64,000 nt of DNA from an uncultured Clostridia bacterium (GCA_944363645.1 CALVUR010000001.1:1-64000); one strand, 5' to 3'. Numbered from the stretch's first letter, positions 19,650 through 28,176 are shown. Numbers and translations: made by a program. The notes: a model not told the origin generated them from the letters alone.

Positions 19650-20711
19650 ATGAGTAAAAAGTCTAAACATAGTTTTTTCAATACAAAAGCCTTTAAAACC
19701 GCTGTATTTTTTCTTGCGGTAATAGTTTTTTGTGTTGTTTATTACTATGTTTCGGCTTTTTTCTTTACCCAGAAAGACCCTTCTGTTGACCTTTTTCCAC
19801 TAACTATTGATGCAAAATATCAACAAAATCTTCAAATTCATTTTATAGATGTAGGGCAAGGCGATTCTGTATATATAAAAACACCCGACAGTCAAAACAT
19901 TTTAATTGATGCCGGGCTAAATGAAACTGATAAATTTGAAGTAAGAGATTATTTAAATTCTCAAGGTGTAAAAACAATAAATTACGCCATTGCAACGCAC
20001 CCAAACGCAGACCACATTGGCGGTTTTATCGATATTTTTGAAAATTTTGATGTAGAGTTTATGTTTAGACCATTTGTAAGGTCAGACAATAATCTAACAG
20101 ATAGGTTAAATAATACTTTTAATCCGCAAGCAAAGGTTAAAAGTTATACAGATACATACGCTACGTTTTTAAATGGTTTAAGAAAGGAAAAATCAAATTG
20201 GGTATTTTTTACAAAAGATACCGATATAAAAATAAACTACGACAATGGTAAAAGTTTAACTATTGATTTTTTAACCCCCACTCAAGAACTTTCACAACTA
20301 AATTACGACGATTTAAACGATTTTTCACCACTTATAAGGGTTACATATGGCGCATTTTCAGTGCTGTTTACAGGCGATGCAACAAAGTCGATTGAAAATG
20401 AAGCAATCGAAAATTATATGGGCTATGAGTTAAGAAGTGATATATTAAAAGTTGCTCATCACGGTTCTGACACATCTACAAGTGAAGAGTTTTTGGATGC
20501 GGTTAAACCGATGTATGCGATAATTTCTTGTGGTGCAGGCAATAGTTACAAGCACCCCAAACAATCTATTTTAAATTTGCTTTTATATAATGATGTTAAA
20601 GTAAGGCGTACAGATTTACAAGGCGATATTTTGGTAAATGTAGATAAAGAAGGGGAATATGTAATTACAACACAAATAGATTATCAAGGACAATTATATA
20701 AAGGATATTAA
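19650..20711 (+). CDS. Membrane-anchored metallo-beta-lactamase-fold protein (ComEC/Rec2-like domain)
   Basis: A 353-residue protein with one N-terminal transmembrane segment (about residues 14-36) followed by an extracytoplasmic metallo-beta-lactamase domain. Visible ligand motifs are HFIDVGQGDS (about 58-67), the core HPNADHIGG near residue 112, a GDATKS element near 243 and VAHHGSDTS near 270, all typical of the C-terminal domain of the DNA-uptake protein ComEC. The ComEC competence membrane domain is absent, so this is the stand-alone ComEC/Rec2-related hydrolase type. Its likely role is an outside-acting hydrolase on nucleic acid or envelope substrate; the substrate is unknown. It begins 6 bp after the preceding gene and ends at a strong terminator. 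Confidence 0.85.
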   Translation: MSKKSKHSFFNTKAFKTAVFFLAVIVFCVVYYYVSAFFFTQKDPSVDLFPLTIDAKYQQNLQIHFIDVGQGDSVYIKTPDSQNILIDAGLNETDKFEVRDYLNSQGVKTINYAIATHPNADHIGGFIDIFENFDVEFMFRPFVRSDNNLTDRLNNTFNPQAKVKSYTDTYATFLNGLRKEKSNWVFFTKDTDIKINYDNGKSLTIDFLTPTQELSQLNYDDLNDFSPLIRVTYGAFSVLFTGDATKSIENEAIENYMGYELRSDILKVAHHGSDTSTSEEFLDAVKPMYAIISCGAGNSYKHPKQSILNLLLYNDVKVRRTDLQGDILVNVDKEGEYVITTQIDYQGQLYKGY

Positions 20712-20740
20712 AAAACGGTAGTAATTAAACTACCGTTTTT
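20711..20740. terminator. Bidirectional terminator between the MBL gene and spoVG
   Basis: A perfect 12-bp stem (20711-20722 with 20729-20740), six-base loop, A-run and T-run on the two sides, placed between converging genes. Confidence 0.88.
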
Positions 20741-21010
20741 TTAGTCGTTACTATTCAATACTTGGTTGTAAGCGTTTAAAACAGAATCAATAATATTGTT
20801 TCTTGTTTCGCTGTTAATAGGATGTGCAACATCTCTATAATCGCCTTCAGCAGTTTTTCTGCTGGGCATTGCAATGAAAGGACCATTTGTGCCGTCAATA
20901 ATTTTGATATCATGAATAACAAAACAATCGTCAATGGTGATGGTTGCAACAGCCTTCAATTTAGTATTTTCAGCTTGGACTAATCTTACTTTTACATCAG
21001 TTATATTCAT
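20741..21010 (-). CDS. spoVG: Septation/sporulation regulator SpoVG
   Basis: SpoVG is a small site-specific DNA/RNA-binding protein that affects septation, sporulation and surface or virulence genes in Firmicutes. The 89-residue protein matches the family from MNITDVKVRLV to the conserved GPFIAMPSRKTAEGDYRDVAHPI segment (about 43-65). AGGAG lies before the ATG. It is monocistronic, between a shared terminator and a divergent murC. In B. subtilis it is a sigma-H target; I see no clear sigma-H motif here. Confidence 0.95.
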   Translation of the reverse strand: MNITDVKVRLVQAENTKLKAVATITIDDCFVIHDIKIIDGTNGPFIAMPSRKTAEGDYRDVAHPINSETRNNIIDSVLNAYNQVLNSND

Positions 21011-21046
21011 AATCTTTCTCCTATATCATCATCCTGAATAATAAAT

Positions 21047-21075
21047 AATATACTACTTTTTTAAAATATTTACAA
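21047..21075 (-). promoter_or_regulatory. Possible promoter for spoVG
   Basis: On the minus strand TTGTAA (21075-21070), 17 bp, TATATT (21052-21047). The match is moderate in a very AT-rich stretch. Confidence 0.4.
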
Positions 21076-21194
21076 TAAAATTTACCCATATTTTGACAAT
21101 ATTTTATAAAATTCTTAAAAAATTTTCGAAATTAGCAATAATTTTTTAATTTACATAATATATTTAGTAAAAGTCAAGGTCTATATTTATAAAA

Positions 21195-22505
21195 ATGAAT
21201 ATACATTTTATTGGCATTGGCGGTGTATCAATGTCGGCACTTGCTAAATATTTGCATTCACAAAAATTTAATGTAACAGGTAGTGATAAAGTCCAAACAA
21301 ACATTACAAATGAACTAAATAATATTGGTATCAAAGTATTTATTGGACATAGTCCATCTAACTTACAAAACGCAGAAGTAGTAATTTTTAATTCTGCAAT
21401 TACTAATGATAATATAGAGTTAAAAATTGCCAAAGAAAGGGGAATTTGCTTAATTGATAGGGCAACACTTATAAATTATATTTCAAAGCCATTTAATACC
21501 AAAATTGGCGTTTGTGGTTGTCATGGTAAAACGACCGTTACATCAATAATTGCACATATATTAAAGGCGCAAAACCTTAAATTTATGGCGCACATTGGTG
21601 GCTTTGATAATGATTTTGGCAATTTTATATATACAGGTAAAGACATTTTTTTGAGTGAAATATGCGAATTTAATAAAAATATTGATAAATTTACACCACA
21701 TATTGGTGTGTGCTTAAATATAGATAACGACCATATGAACTGTTATAATGATTTCAATGATCTTGTAAAAACTTATTATAATTATTTAGACAGGGCTGAT
21801 TTGCGGATAATAAATATCGAAGATAAATTTTTAAGTGGTTATAAAAATAGTGCTGTAACTTACGGCATAGATAAAGGTGATTTTCATATTCAAAATTTAC
21901 GTAAGGAAAATGAAAGTCAAATTTTTGATGTGATTGGTTACGGCAAAAAAATGTTTGAATTAAGCACATTTTTTAAAGGGGAATATTCAATTTTAAACAT
22001 ACTATCAGCAATTTCGACTGCTCAAAATTTAGGCATTTTGTCTGAATGCATTTTAGAGGGCATCAATTCTTTTACCGGCGTCAAACGTCGCAATGAGTTG
22101 ATTGGTACATTAAATGGCGCAAAAGTAATTTGTGATTATTGCCACCATCCAACTGAAATAAGTGCATTTTTAAATGAATATCGTGCGGATTGCAAAAATG
22201 TTTATATAGTATTTCAACCACATACTTATTCAAGAACTAAAATTTTGTTTAAAAAATTTTCTTCGATTTTTGACTGCTTTGAAAATTTATACTTTTTTAA
22301 AACTTACGCCGCAAGAGAAAACTTTGATTATTTAGGAAGCAGTTTAAGACTTTCGCTTAATTATAAAAACTCTTTATATTTTGACCAAATAACGGCGCTT
22401 ATAGACCATTTAAAATCAAAGGTAGATAGTAAGTCAAAAATATTGGTTTTGGGCGCAGGCGACCTATACGACGGTTTTAAAAACTATTTAAATAACAATA
22501 TATAA
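21195..22505 (+). CDS. murC: UDP-N-acetylmuramate--L-alanine ligase
   Basis: MurC adds L-alanine to UDP-MurNAc, the first peptide step in peptidoglycan precursor synthesis. The 436-residue protein starts with the nucleotide-binding HFIGIGGVSMSALAKYL, has the ATP-binding P-loop GCHGKTT (108-114), an EICEFNKN segment, the Mur ligase NIDNDHMNCY segment, and the C-terminal VFQPHTYSRT that distinguishes MurC from the other Mur ligases. A weak AAGG lies upstream of the ATG. It is a lone gene here, away from any dcw cluster, divergent from spoVG and convergent with the padR-type gene. Standard MurC length is slightly greater (about 440-470). Confidence 0.93.
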   Translation: MNIHFIGIGGVSMSALAKYLHSQKFNVTGSDKVQTNITNELNNIGIKVFIGHSPSNLQNAEVVIFNSAITNDNIELKIAKERGICLIDRATLINYISKPFNTKIGVCGCHGKTTVTSIIAHILKAQNLKFMAHIGGFDNDFGNFIYTGKDIFLSEICEFNKNIDKFTPHIGVCLNIDNDHMNCYNDFNDLVKTYYNYLDRADLRIINIEDKFLSGYKNSAVTYGIDKGDFHIQNLRKENESQIFDVIGYGKKMFELSTFFKGEYSILNILSAISTAQNLGILSECILEGINSFTGVKRRNELIGTLNGAKVICDYCHHPTEISAFLNEYRADCKNVYIVFQPHTYSRTKILFKKFSSIFDCFENLYFFKTYAARENFDYLGSSLRLSLNYKNSLYFDQITALIDHLKSKVDSKSKILVLGAGDLYDGFKNYLNNNI

Positions 22506-22537
22506 AAGAAAAAAGCCTGCTTTTATTTGCAGGCTTT
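22505..22537. terminator. Bidirectional terminator between murC and the PadR gene
   Basis: A perfect 9-bp stem (22512-22520 with 22529-22537) with an 8-base loop. The minus-strand side has a long T-run, so it is strongest for the leftward PadR-type gene. Confidence 0.85.
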
Positions 22538-22540
22538 AAT

Positions 22541-24427
22541 TTATTCGTAAAATCTCTTATTTTCAAGGTTTAAATACTTAATAATAAAGTAAATAGGAAT
22601 ATTTAAAATTATTACACTTGGATAGAGAACAAATTTTAAAAGTTGTTCCTTACTTGAAAAATCGACTTCCGCAAAGATTGAAATTACAATCATAATAAGA
22701 ACTAAGTTAAGCATAATTACTATACAAAGTTCTATGACGGACTTCATTGTCGCAATATTTGCAACTTTACGCTTAGGATCAACAAAGTATACAATTAAAG
22801 CAAATACCGGGAAAAGTGCCAAAACTGAGGCAAAGATCCAGAATGGTGTCATTGTAAGTTTTGCTGCTGCGCTTGTAAAATAGCCAAGTAGGGCAATTTC
22901 AACCAAACAGAAAGCATAAAAGATGAGTGCTGATATTGCAACCAATTTATTAACTAAAATAGCGTTTAACTTATTTTTAGTTGTGTTTGAAGCAACCCTT
23001 ATTGTAAAACCTTCCATTTTTGCAAGGTTTTTAATGTCTGAATAGTCATAACCTTCAGCAACGGTTGGTTGGTCATCATGTGGCTCTTGAACGGATCTTT
23101 CAATTCTTTCGTCCTTTTGTTGAGCCTTATTATAACCACTGTTATGTGCGTGATTATGAGTTCTTTCAGGCTGTTGTGGTTGCCTTTGTTGTTTTGATGG
23201 TTCTTGTGCTGGTTCATACTTTGGCGTATTATTAAAGTAAGAATTAATGTCTGTGCCGTCAGTATAAATGAATTCACGTGGTTCTTCCTGTTCCTTTTCA
23301 GGTTGTTTTTGCTTTTCAGGGAAGATCCTATTTAAAACATTTTTATAATCACGTTCAATTACACCGCCATTATAAAAATCATCTTCTTCGACCTTGTCGT
23401 TCATTGGCGGAACAAACGTTGGGCCGGCTTGTGTTGTGTTAGAAACAACATACGGTGTAGAAGTTGCTTCCTTAACAGGGTAAACAGGATGTTCATGTTT
23501 AACTTGTTGTGGAACTCCTGTCTTAGGTTGTTTATTAACTTCTTCAATAGAAATTTGTTCTGTTTGAACTTCTTTTTTAGTAGCAACACTTTCAGCTTTA
23601 TATGTATTTTTAGCACCCATTTCAGTGCTATCCATACCAACTAAAGTAAATAAATCGTATTCTTCTGGTGAACCAATAAAGTCTGTTGAAACAGGTTTTG
23701 AAGCTGGTTTAATAGGCTCAGAAACAGGGGATACCGGTTTAACAGGTTCTTCAACGATTTCGTTTACCTTAGGCTTAACGCTTGATTGAGAGATATCGCT
23801 AAAATTGATTATAGTAACTTTATCGATATTTACTTCTTGTTTATTTGGTTGAATTTCTGGCTCAGGCTGTTTTACAACCGGCTCATACTTTTCAATAGTT
23901 TCAACAGGTTTTTCAACCTTAGTAACTATTGGTTCAACCACAGGTTTTGAAGGTTCATCTATGTCAGAATTAAGGAATTTTTTAAGCTCTTTATCGATAT
24001 CAAAAGGTTCTTCTTCAATCTTTTCGATATGCTTTTCTTGAGCCTTTTTAATCTCTTTTTCCTTTTGCTTTTCTTGAGCCTTTTTCTTAATCTCTTCAGG
24101 CGTTTCAAGAAGGATATTTACAACACCACGAGAGTATTCCCATTTATCCTTGTTTTGGTCGATATAACTTTTACCTTTTTCAGTAAGTTGGTAAAATTTA
24201 CGCCTTTGACCGTCAGCACTTGTTGCACGATATTCTGTTACAAAGCCTTGTTTAACAATCCTTTGCAAACAACTATAAAATGTGCCTTGCTTTAATTCAA
24301 ACTGACCTTGAGAACGTTCTTCAATTTCTTCACGTATTTGATTTGTATGCTTATCCTCATATACGAGAGATAATAAAATAATCGTGTCTAAATGACCACG
24401 AAAGATTTCGCTTGGGATAACATCCAT
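22541..24427 (-). CDS. Large membrane-anchored PadR-family transcriptional regulator
   Basis: The 628-residue protein has three parts. Residues about 5-110 form a PadR winged helix (HLDTIILLSLVYEDKHTNQI, then TFYSCLQRIVKQGFVTEY and a RRKFYQLTEKG wing). Residues about 115-490 are a low-complexity linker rich in Pro, Glu, Lys and Gln. The last 135 residues hold four hydrophobic segments. PadR proteins are normally about 110-180 residues and soluble, so this is a membrane-tethered version. The frame is open to 24490, through the promoter; the ATG at 24427 begins the conserved domain, with AAAGGA rather far upstream. A 20-bp palindrome in its own promoter suggests autoregulation. Confidence 0.85.
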   Translation of the reverse strand: MDVIPSEIFRGHLDTIILLSLVYEDKHTNQIREEIEERSQGQFELKQGTFYSCLQRIVKQGFVTEYRATSADGQRRKFYQLTEKGKSYIDQNKDKWEYSRGVVNILLETPEEIKKKAQEKQKEKEIKKAQEKHIEKIEEEPFDIDKELKKFLNSDIDEPSKPVVEPIVTKVEKPVETIEKYEPVVKQPEPEIQPNKQEVNIDKVTIINFSDISQSSVKPKVNEIVEEPVKPVSPVSEPIKPASKPVSTDFIGSPEEYDLFTLVGMDSTEMGAKNTYKAESVATKKEVQTEQISIEEVNKQPKTGVPQQVKHEHPVYPVKEATSTPYVVSNTTQAGPTFVPPMNDKVEEDDFYNGGVIERDYKNVLNRIFPEKQKQPEKEQEEPREFIYTDGTDINSYFNNTPKYEPAQEPSKQQRQPQQPERTHNHAHNSGYNKAQQKDERIERSVQEPHDDQPTVAEGYDYSDIKNLAKMEGFTIRVASNTTKNKLNAILVNKLVAISALIFYAFCLVEIALLGYFTSAAAKLTMTPFWIFASVLALFPVFALIVYFVDPKRKVANIATMKSVIELCIVIMLNLVLIMIVISIFAEVDFSSKEQLLKFVLYPSVIILNIPIYFIIKYLNLENKRFYE

Positions 24428-24461
24428 AAAAACATGTAAAATCCTTTGAATAATTAAATAA

Positions 24462-24490
24462 ATTATAACATTATTATATAATAATGTCAA
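24462..24490 (-). promoter_or_regulatory. Consensus sigma-A promoter of the PadR gene with a palindromic operator
   Basis: On the minus strand the -35 is TTGACA (24490-24485) and the -10 is TATAAT (24467-24462), separated by 17 bp, a full consensus match. A perfect 20-bp palindrome (24468-24487) fills the spacer and reaches into the -35. A repressor bound there would exclude RNA polymerase; the gene's own PadR domain is the obvious candidate. Confidence 0.8.
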
Positions 24491-24604
24491 TATTGTTAAA
24501 CAAAATTTAAAAATAATTAGTAATTTTTTTTAATATCACAAATTATGCTTGATATTTTGGTCGTTTTTTTAAAGCCATTCTGTTAGAATTCATTTTAAAT
24601 TTAA

Positions 24605-24632
24605 CCTAATTTTTGATAAATTAGGCGTTTTT
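24605..24632 (+). terminator. Orphan terminator-like hairpin
   Basis: An 8-bp perfect stem (24605-24612 with 24618-24625), 5-base loop, then CG and five T residues. No gene lies upstream on this strand, as the previous one ends at 22505 behind its own terminator. Either a short untranslated transcript ends here or it is chance. Confidence 0.4.
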
Positions 24633-24671
24633 AAACTATGTGTAAAATTGTAACAATTTTGCGCAAAGATT

Positions 24672-24733
24672 AAATTTTGATAATTTTACTAATTTGTAAT
24701 AATTTATTAAATGCCTTTAATTATCAAAAATTT
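24672..24733. repeat. Long inverted repeat upstream of the tyrosine recombinase
   Basis: AAATTTTGATAATT at 24672-24685 pairs with its complement at 24719-24733 with one bulged A. The 33 bases between are AT-rich. The arms are flanked by GCG motifs (24661-24663 and 24735-24737), extending the symmetry imperfectly. Confidence 0.5.
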
Positions 24734-24822
24734 TGCGATTTTTTCGCTCTTTACCCGTATATGCTTTATCTATTCGCAAAACTTGTGTTTTACGCATAAT
24801 TGTAAATATACCCTAAAATCGT

Positions 24823-24851
24823 TTGACGAGCGAAAAATTTTAGATTATAAT
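24823..24851 (+). promoter_or_regulatory. Sigma-A-type promoter for the tyrosine recombinase
   Basis: TTGACG (24823-24828), 17 bp, TATAAT (24846-24851), about 40 bp before the start codon. A copy of the CGAAAAATTTT motif found further upstream sits inside the spacer. Confidence 0.75.
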
Positions 24852-24893
24852 AAAAGTAACATAAAATTTTTAATTACCTATTTAAGGAAGCTT

Positions 24894-25946
24894 ATGGCAA
24901 AATTATCTGACGATTATTTCACTGAGCGGAAAATTTTAACGATCAATAAATTAAATAAGACAATTTCACAATTGCCCGCCTTTATGCGTGAGTATTTTTT
25001 GGGTATTGAAACACGTACCTCCCCTTTAACACGCTTAAATTACGCAATGGATATTGCCATATTTTTTGATTTTATATCAAATAAATACGATGTTGCCGTT
25101 AAAGACATTGATATAAAAATGCTTGATAAAATTACCGCATTTGATATCGAGCAATTTTTAAGTTATATTACAAGTTTTGAGTATAAGGGCGTCCATCACA
25201 CTTGCGACGAGCGTGCAAAAGCAAGAAAACTTGCGGCAGTTCGCTCTATGTACAAATATTTCTTTAATAAAAACCTTATAATCGCCAATACGGCGGCAAA
25301 AGTTGCCACCCCTAAACTTCATGACAAAGAGATTATAAGGCTTGAAAATAACGAAATTAAGAGCCTTTTATATAGTGCAGAAACTGGTTCTGGGCTTACA
25401 AAACACCAACTCGCCTATCAAAAAAACACGCAGGTGCGAGATGTTGCCCTTCTTACCCTATTTTTAGGCACGGGAATACGTATTAGCGAACTTGTTGGGC
25501 TTAATGTAACAGATATTTTCCTTACAAATAATAGTTTTATTGTAACACGAAAAGGCGGAAACCGCACAATATTATATTATACTGACGAGGTAAAAGCAGA
25601 ACTTGTGCGCTGGCTTGAAGCAAGGAAAAAAATTGAGACTTTGCCAAAAGATGAGCCTGCCCTATTTGTGTCTTTACAAAATAAAAGAATAAGCGTACGT
25701 GCGGTGCAAGAACTTGTTAAAAAATATGCTAAAATTGTATCGCCTTTAAAGCACATTACACCCCACAAATTGCGTAGTACTTTTGGTACAAAATTGTATC
25801 GTGAAACTGGTGATATTTATGTTGTTGCCGACTATTTAGGACATAAAGATATAAATACAACAAAACGCCACTATGCCGCAATGAGTGAGGATATTAGAAG
25901 AAAAGCAATTAAGACAATTAACTTAAAAAATAGTGATGAAAATTAA
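24894..25946 (+). CDS. XerC/XerD-like tyrosine recombinase
   Basis: A 350-residue tyrosine site-specific recombinase. An N-terminal SAM-like core-binding domain (about 20-130, with MDIAIFFDFISNKYDV) precedes the catalytic domain. The catalytic set is visible: Arg in LGTGIRISELVGL, Lys in TRKGGNRT, HKLR near residue 293, His in LGHKDINTTKRHY, and the nucleophilic Tyr ending that motif. This is a Xer-type gene of chromosomal kind, with no prophage or attachment-site context; dif processing is one possibility. The start at 24894 has AAGGA; the frame extends 61 codons upstream through the promoter, which is not coding. hflX follows after 50 bp. Confidence 0.88.
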   Translation: MAKLSDDYFTERKILTINKLNKTISQLPAFMREYFLGIETRTSPLTRLNYAMDIAIFFDFISNKYDVAVKDIDIKMLDKITAFDIEQFLSYITSFEYKGVHHTCDERAKARKLAAVRSMYKYFFNKNLIIANTAAKVATPKLHDKEIIRLENNEIKSLLYSAETGSGLTKHQLAYQKNTQVRDVALLTLFLGTGIRISELVGLNVTDIFLTNNSFIVTRKGGNRTILYYTDEVKAELVRWLEARKKIETLPKDEPALFVSLQNKRISVRAVQELVKKYAKIVSPLKHITPHKLRSTFGTKLYRETGDIYVVADYLGHKDINTTKRHYAAMSEDIRRKAIKTINLKNSDEN

Positions 25947-25996
25947 AATTATGAAAATCATAAAAATTTTCAAAATCACACATTATATCAACGATT

Positions 25997-27037
25997 ATGC
26001 AGAAAATTACGATTATAGAGCCTTTGTTTGATAACGAAAATTTAGAAGAAAAAATTGATGAGATTACGGCCCTATGCGACTCGGCTGAAGGTCAAGTCGT
26101 GGGCGTGATTTCTCAACTTATAAAGCAGGTTACCCCTGCCACTTTTATTGGTAAAGGTAAGGCTGAAGAAGTCAAATTTGAAGTATTAAATAACGATAGT
26201 TCACTTGTGGTTTTTGATGGTGAATTATCCCCTTCTCAGTCGCTAAATTTATCCGATATTATAGGTGTCCCTGTAATTACAAGAACAAATTTAATATTAG
26301 ATATTTTTGCAAAACGTGCTAAAAGTTCTGAAGGTAAAATTTTGGTTGAACTTGCTCAACTTAAATACATTTATCCAAGGCTTAAAGGTAAGGGCGATTC
26401 CCTATCCCGTTTAGGTGCTGGGATCGGTACAAGGGGTCCTGGTGAAACTAAACTTGAAACTGATAGACGCCATATAAGAACGAGAATTTTGGCACTTGAA
26501 AAATCATTAGAAAAAATTAGATCTCGCAGATCATTAGAGTATTCAAGAAGAAAGAAAAATCAACTTAAAACAGTTGTTTTAATCGGTTATACAAACGTTG
26601 GCAAGTCTACCCTTCTTAATCTATTGTGTCATAGCGACGATTTGCAAATGGACAAACTATTTGCCACCCTTGATACATCGTCAAAAAAGGCTTATATAAA
26701 TGGTCAAAGGGTTATCTTTATTGATACCGTAGGTTTTATCAAAAACTTACCAGATGACCTTTTGGAAGCCTTTAAATCTACATTAGAATGTGTGAAGGAA
26801 GCAGATTTAATATTGAATGTTGCAGATGCCACAAAAAACTTTGAGCATCAATATATGGTAACTGAAGAATTGCTTAAACAATTTGAACACACCGACAATA
26901 TTGTAAAAGTCTTAAATAAATGTGATCAGTTAAACGATACTTTTATACCAAAAGATGTTGTAAAAATTTCAGCCCTAAAGAAAATCGGCATTGAAGAATT
27001 AAAAGATCTTGTTTACTCAAGATTAGGCTTAAAATAA
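25997..27037 (+). CDS. hflX: GTPase HflX, ribosome-splitting factor
   Basis: HflX is a translational GTPase that splits stalled or hibernating 70S ribosomes, notably after heat stress. The 346-residue protein has the N-terminal HflX domain, the linker signature GAGIGTRGPGETKLETDRR (about 141-159), then the G domain: G1 GYTNVGKST (197-205), G3 DTVGFIKNLP near 242 and G4 NKCD near 308. The C-terminal extension found in some homologues is missing, so it is on the short side. No ribosome-binding site is visible before the ATG. It probably forms a unit with the recombinase and ends at a long hairpin terminator. Confidence 0.93.
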   Translation: MQKITIIEPLFDNENLEEKIDEITALCDSAEGQVVGVISQLIKQVTPATFIGKGKAEEVKFEVLNNDSSLVVFDGELSPSQSLNLSDIIGVPVITRTNLILDIFAKRAKSSEGKILVELAQLKYIYPRLKGKGDSLSRLGAGIGTRGPGETKLETDRRHIRTRILALEKSLEKIRSRRSLEYSRRKKNQLKTVVLIGYTNVGKSTLLNLLCHSDDLQMDKLFATLDTSSKKAYINGQRVIFIDTVGFIKNLPDDLLEAFKSTLECVKEADLILNVADATKNFEHQYMVTEELLKQFEHTDNIVKVLNKCDQLNDTFIPKDVVKISALKKIGIEELKDLVYSRLGLK

Positions 27038-27045
27038 AAGATTTT

Positions 27046-27102
27046 AATACCTTAAAAATTCATTTTAACAGATTAACTTGAATTTTTACAGGTATTTTTT
27101 TA
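27046..27102. terminator. Long terminator hairpin of hflX overlapping the end of the convergent gene
   Basis: A 17-bp stem with one bulge (27046-27062 with 27079-27096) is followed by a T-run on the plus strand. Its right arm contains the stop codon and last codons of the convergent phosphotransferase gene. The minus-strand side is also T-rich, so it may serve both genes. Confidence 0.75.
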
Positions 27103-28171
27103 TAGTATTTTGTATGAGTTCATTTTTATCTTCAATTTTTTTAAGTAATGCAATTTGTGCTTTTGCCCTATCAAAATTATGCTCTAAATAATCGCATTTA
27201 AAATACAAATCACCGTCTAAATAGTCGGTTAAAAATCTTACAGCCAATTCATAACACATGACTGCTGGTGCTAAATACAAAGTTGTTTTTTCGTTTAAGG
27301 TCAAAATATCTTTAGTCTGTGATAAAAAACCATTACAAAAACTATCAAAACGTTTTATATCAAAATCTATTTTCGAAGTGTCAAGTTCATCTTCGTCGCA
27401 AGTTGAACAAATCGATCTTGCAGAGTCGCCAAAATCATAACCGATAATTCCTTTCATAACCGTATCTAAATCAATAACTGTAAGCGATTTTTTTGTATTT
27501 ATATCAAACAAAACATTGTTACATTTGGTGTCATTGTGCGTTACCCTAAAAGGAATATCGCCTCGCTCAATCAAATCAATATAATATGAAGCCAAATTCT
27601 TCCTACTAATTAAATAAGATAATTGATCTTTTACACGTTCTAATCTGTTATTGCTATTTTTAAAAGCACTAAAAATCAAGTTTTTATAACGAATTTTCGT
27701 GTTGTGAAAATCCTTAATTGTAGGATACAATTTTGTCAAATCAAAATCATTTAAATAACATTGAAATTTACCAAACTGATAGCCTGCTTCGTAAACAATA
27801 TCTAAACATTCTGGATTATTAAATGTAACAGAATTATTTATGAATTTATAAATACGCCAATAATTACATTGGTTATCAATATAATAATACTCGTTTTTAC
27901 ACGGCAAAAACTCTAAAACGTGCCGATATGTATCATACTTGATTTTATTTTTTATATGATTTGTTACACTTATAATGTTTTCCATTAGTTTTTCAGGATT
28001 TTTAAAAACGTAACTATTGATTTTTTGTAATACATATCGCCGAATTTGTTTGTTTTCGATAAAAGTAACCAAAAAAGTTTGATTTATATTACCTTCTTTA
28101 AGGCATTCAAATTTAACAAATTCCCCTTTAATATTAAAGTTTTGACAGATAAACGCTATTTTTTTAAACAT
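27086..28171 (-). CDS. APH-family phosphotransferase, N-acetylhexosamine 1-kinase-like
   Basis: A 361-residue kinase of the aminoglycoside-phosphotransferase/choline-kinase fold. Residues RYVLQKINSYVFKNPEKLMENI near 45 and the catalytic VTHNDTKCNNVLF plus VIDLDTVMKG (about 215-250) resemble NahK, which makes sugar-1-phosphates from GlcNAc or GalNAc. The substrate assignment is an inference. The frame continues to 28237 through the dnaJ terminator, so I chose the ATG at 28171, where the kinase fold begins. No ribosome-binding site is present and a promoter -10 ends only five bases before the ATG, pointing to a leaderless transcript. Confidence 0.8.
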   Translation of the reverse strand: MFKKIAFICQNFNIKGEFVKFECLKEGNINQTFLVTFIENKQIRRYVLQKINSYVFKNPEKLMENIISVTNHIKNKIKYDTYRHVLEFLPCKNEYYYIDNQCNYWRIYKFINNSVTFNNPECLDIVYEAGYQFGKFQCYLNDFDLTKLYPTIKDFHNTKIRYKNLIFSAFKNSNNRLERVKDQLSYLISRKNLASYYIDLIERGDIPFRVTHNDTKCNNVLFDINTKKSLTVIDLDTVMKGIIGYDFGDSARSICSTCDEDELDTSKIDFDIKRFDSFCNGFLSQTKDILTLNEKTTLYLAPAVMCYELAVRFLTDYLDGDLYFKCDYLEHNFDRAKAQIALLKKIEDKNELIQNTIKKYL

Positions 28172-28176
28172 GTTAT

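Larger units (their letters stand above)
24491..24822. other. Non-coding gap with possible small RNA and inverted repeats
   Basis: Together with the flanking promoters and leaders this is the longest gene-free stretch of the window (24428-24893). It is extremely AT-rich. It holds an orphan terminator-like hairpin (24605-24632), a 14-bp near-perfect inverted repeat with a 33-base spacer (24672-24733), and several short copies of an AATTTTGCG motif in both orientations. No convincing coding sequence is present: the long open frame from 24711 lacks a ribosome-binding site and reads into the recombinase. Confidence 0.5.

Noticed and set aside
24711..24893. 61-codon N-terminal extension of the recombinase frame.
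   Set aside because: It spans the consensus promoter and has no ribosome-binding site; the ATG at 24894 has AAGGA and the normal N-terminus.
24894..25946. Integrase of a mobile element.
   Set aside because: No excisionase, attachment repeat, tRNA or phage gene nearby; a chromosomal Xer-type role fits better.
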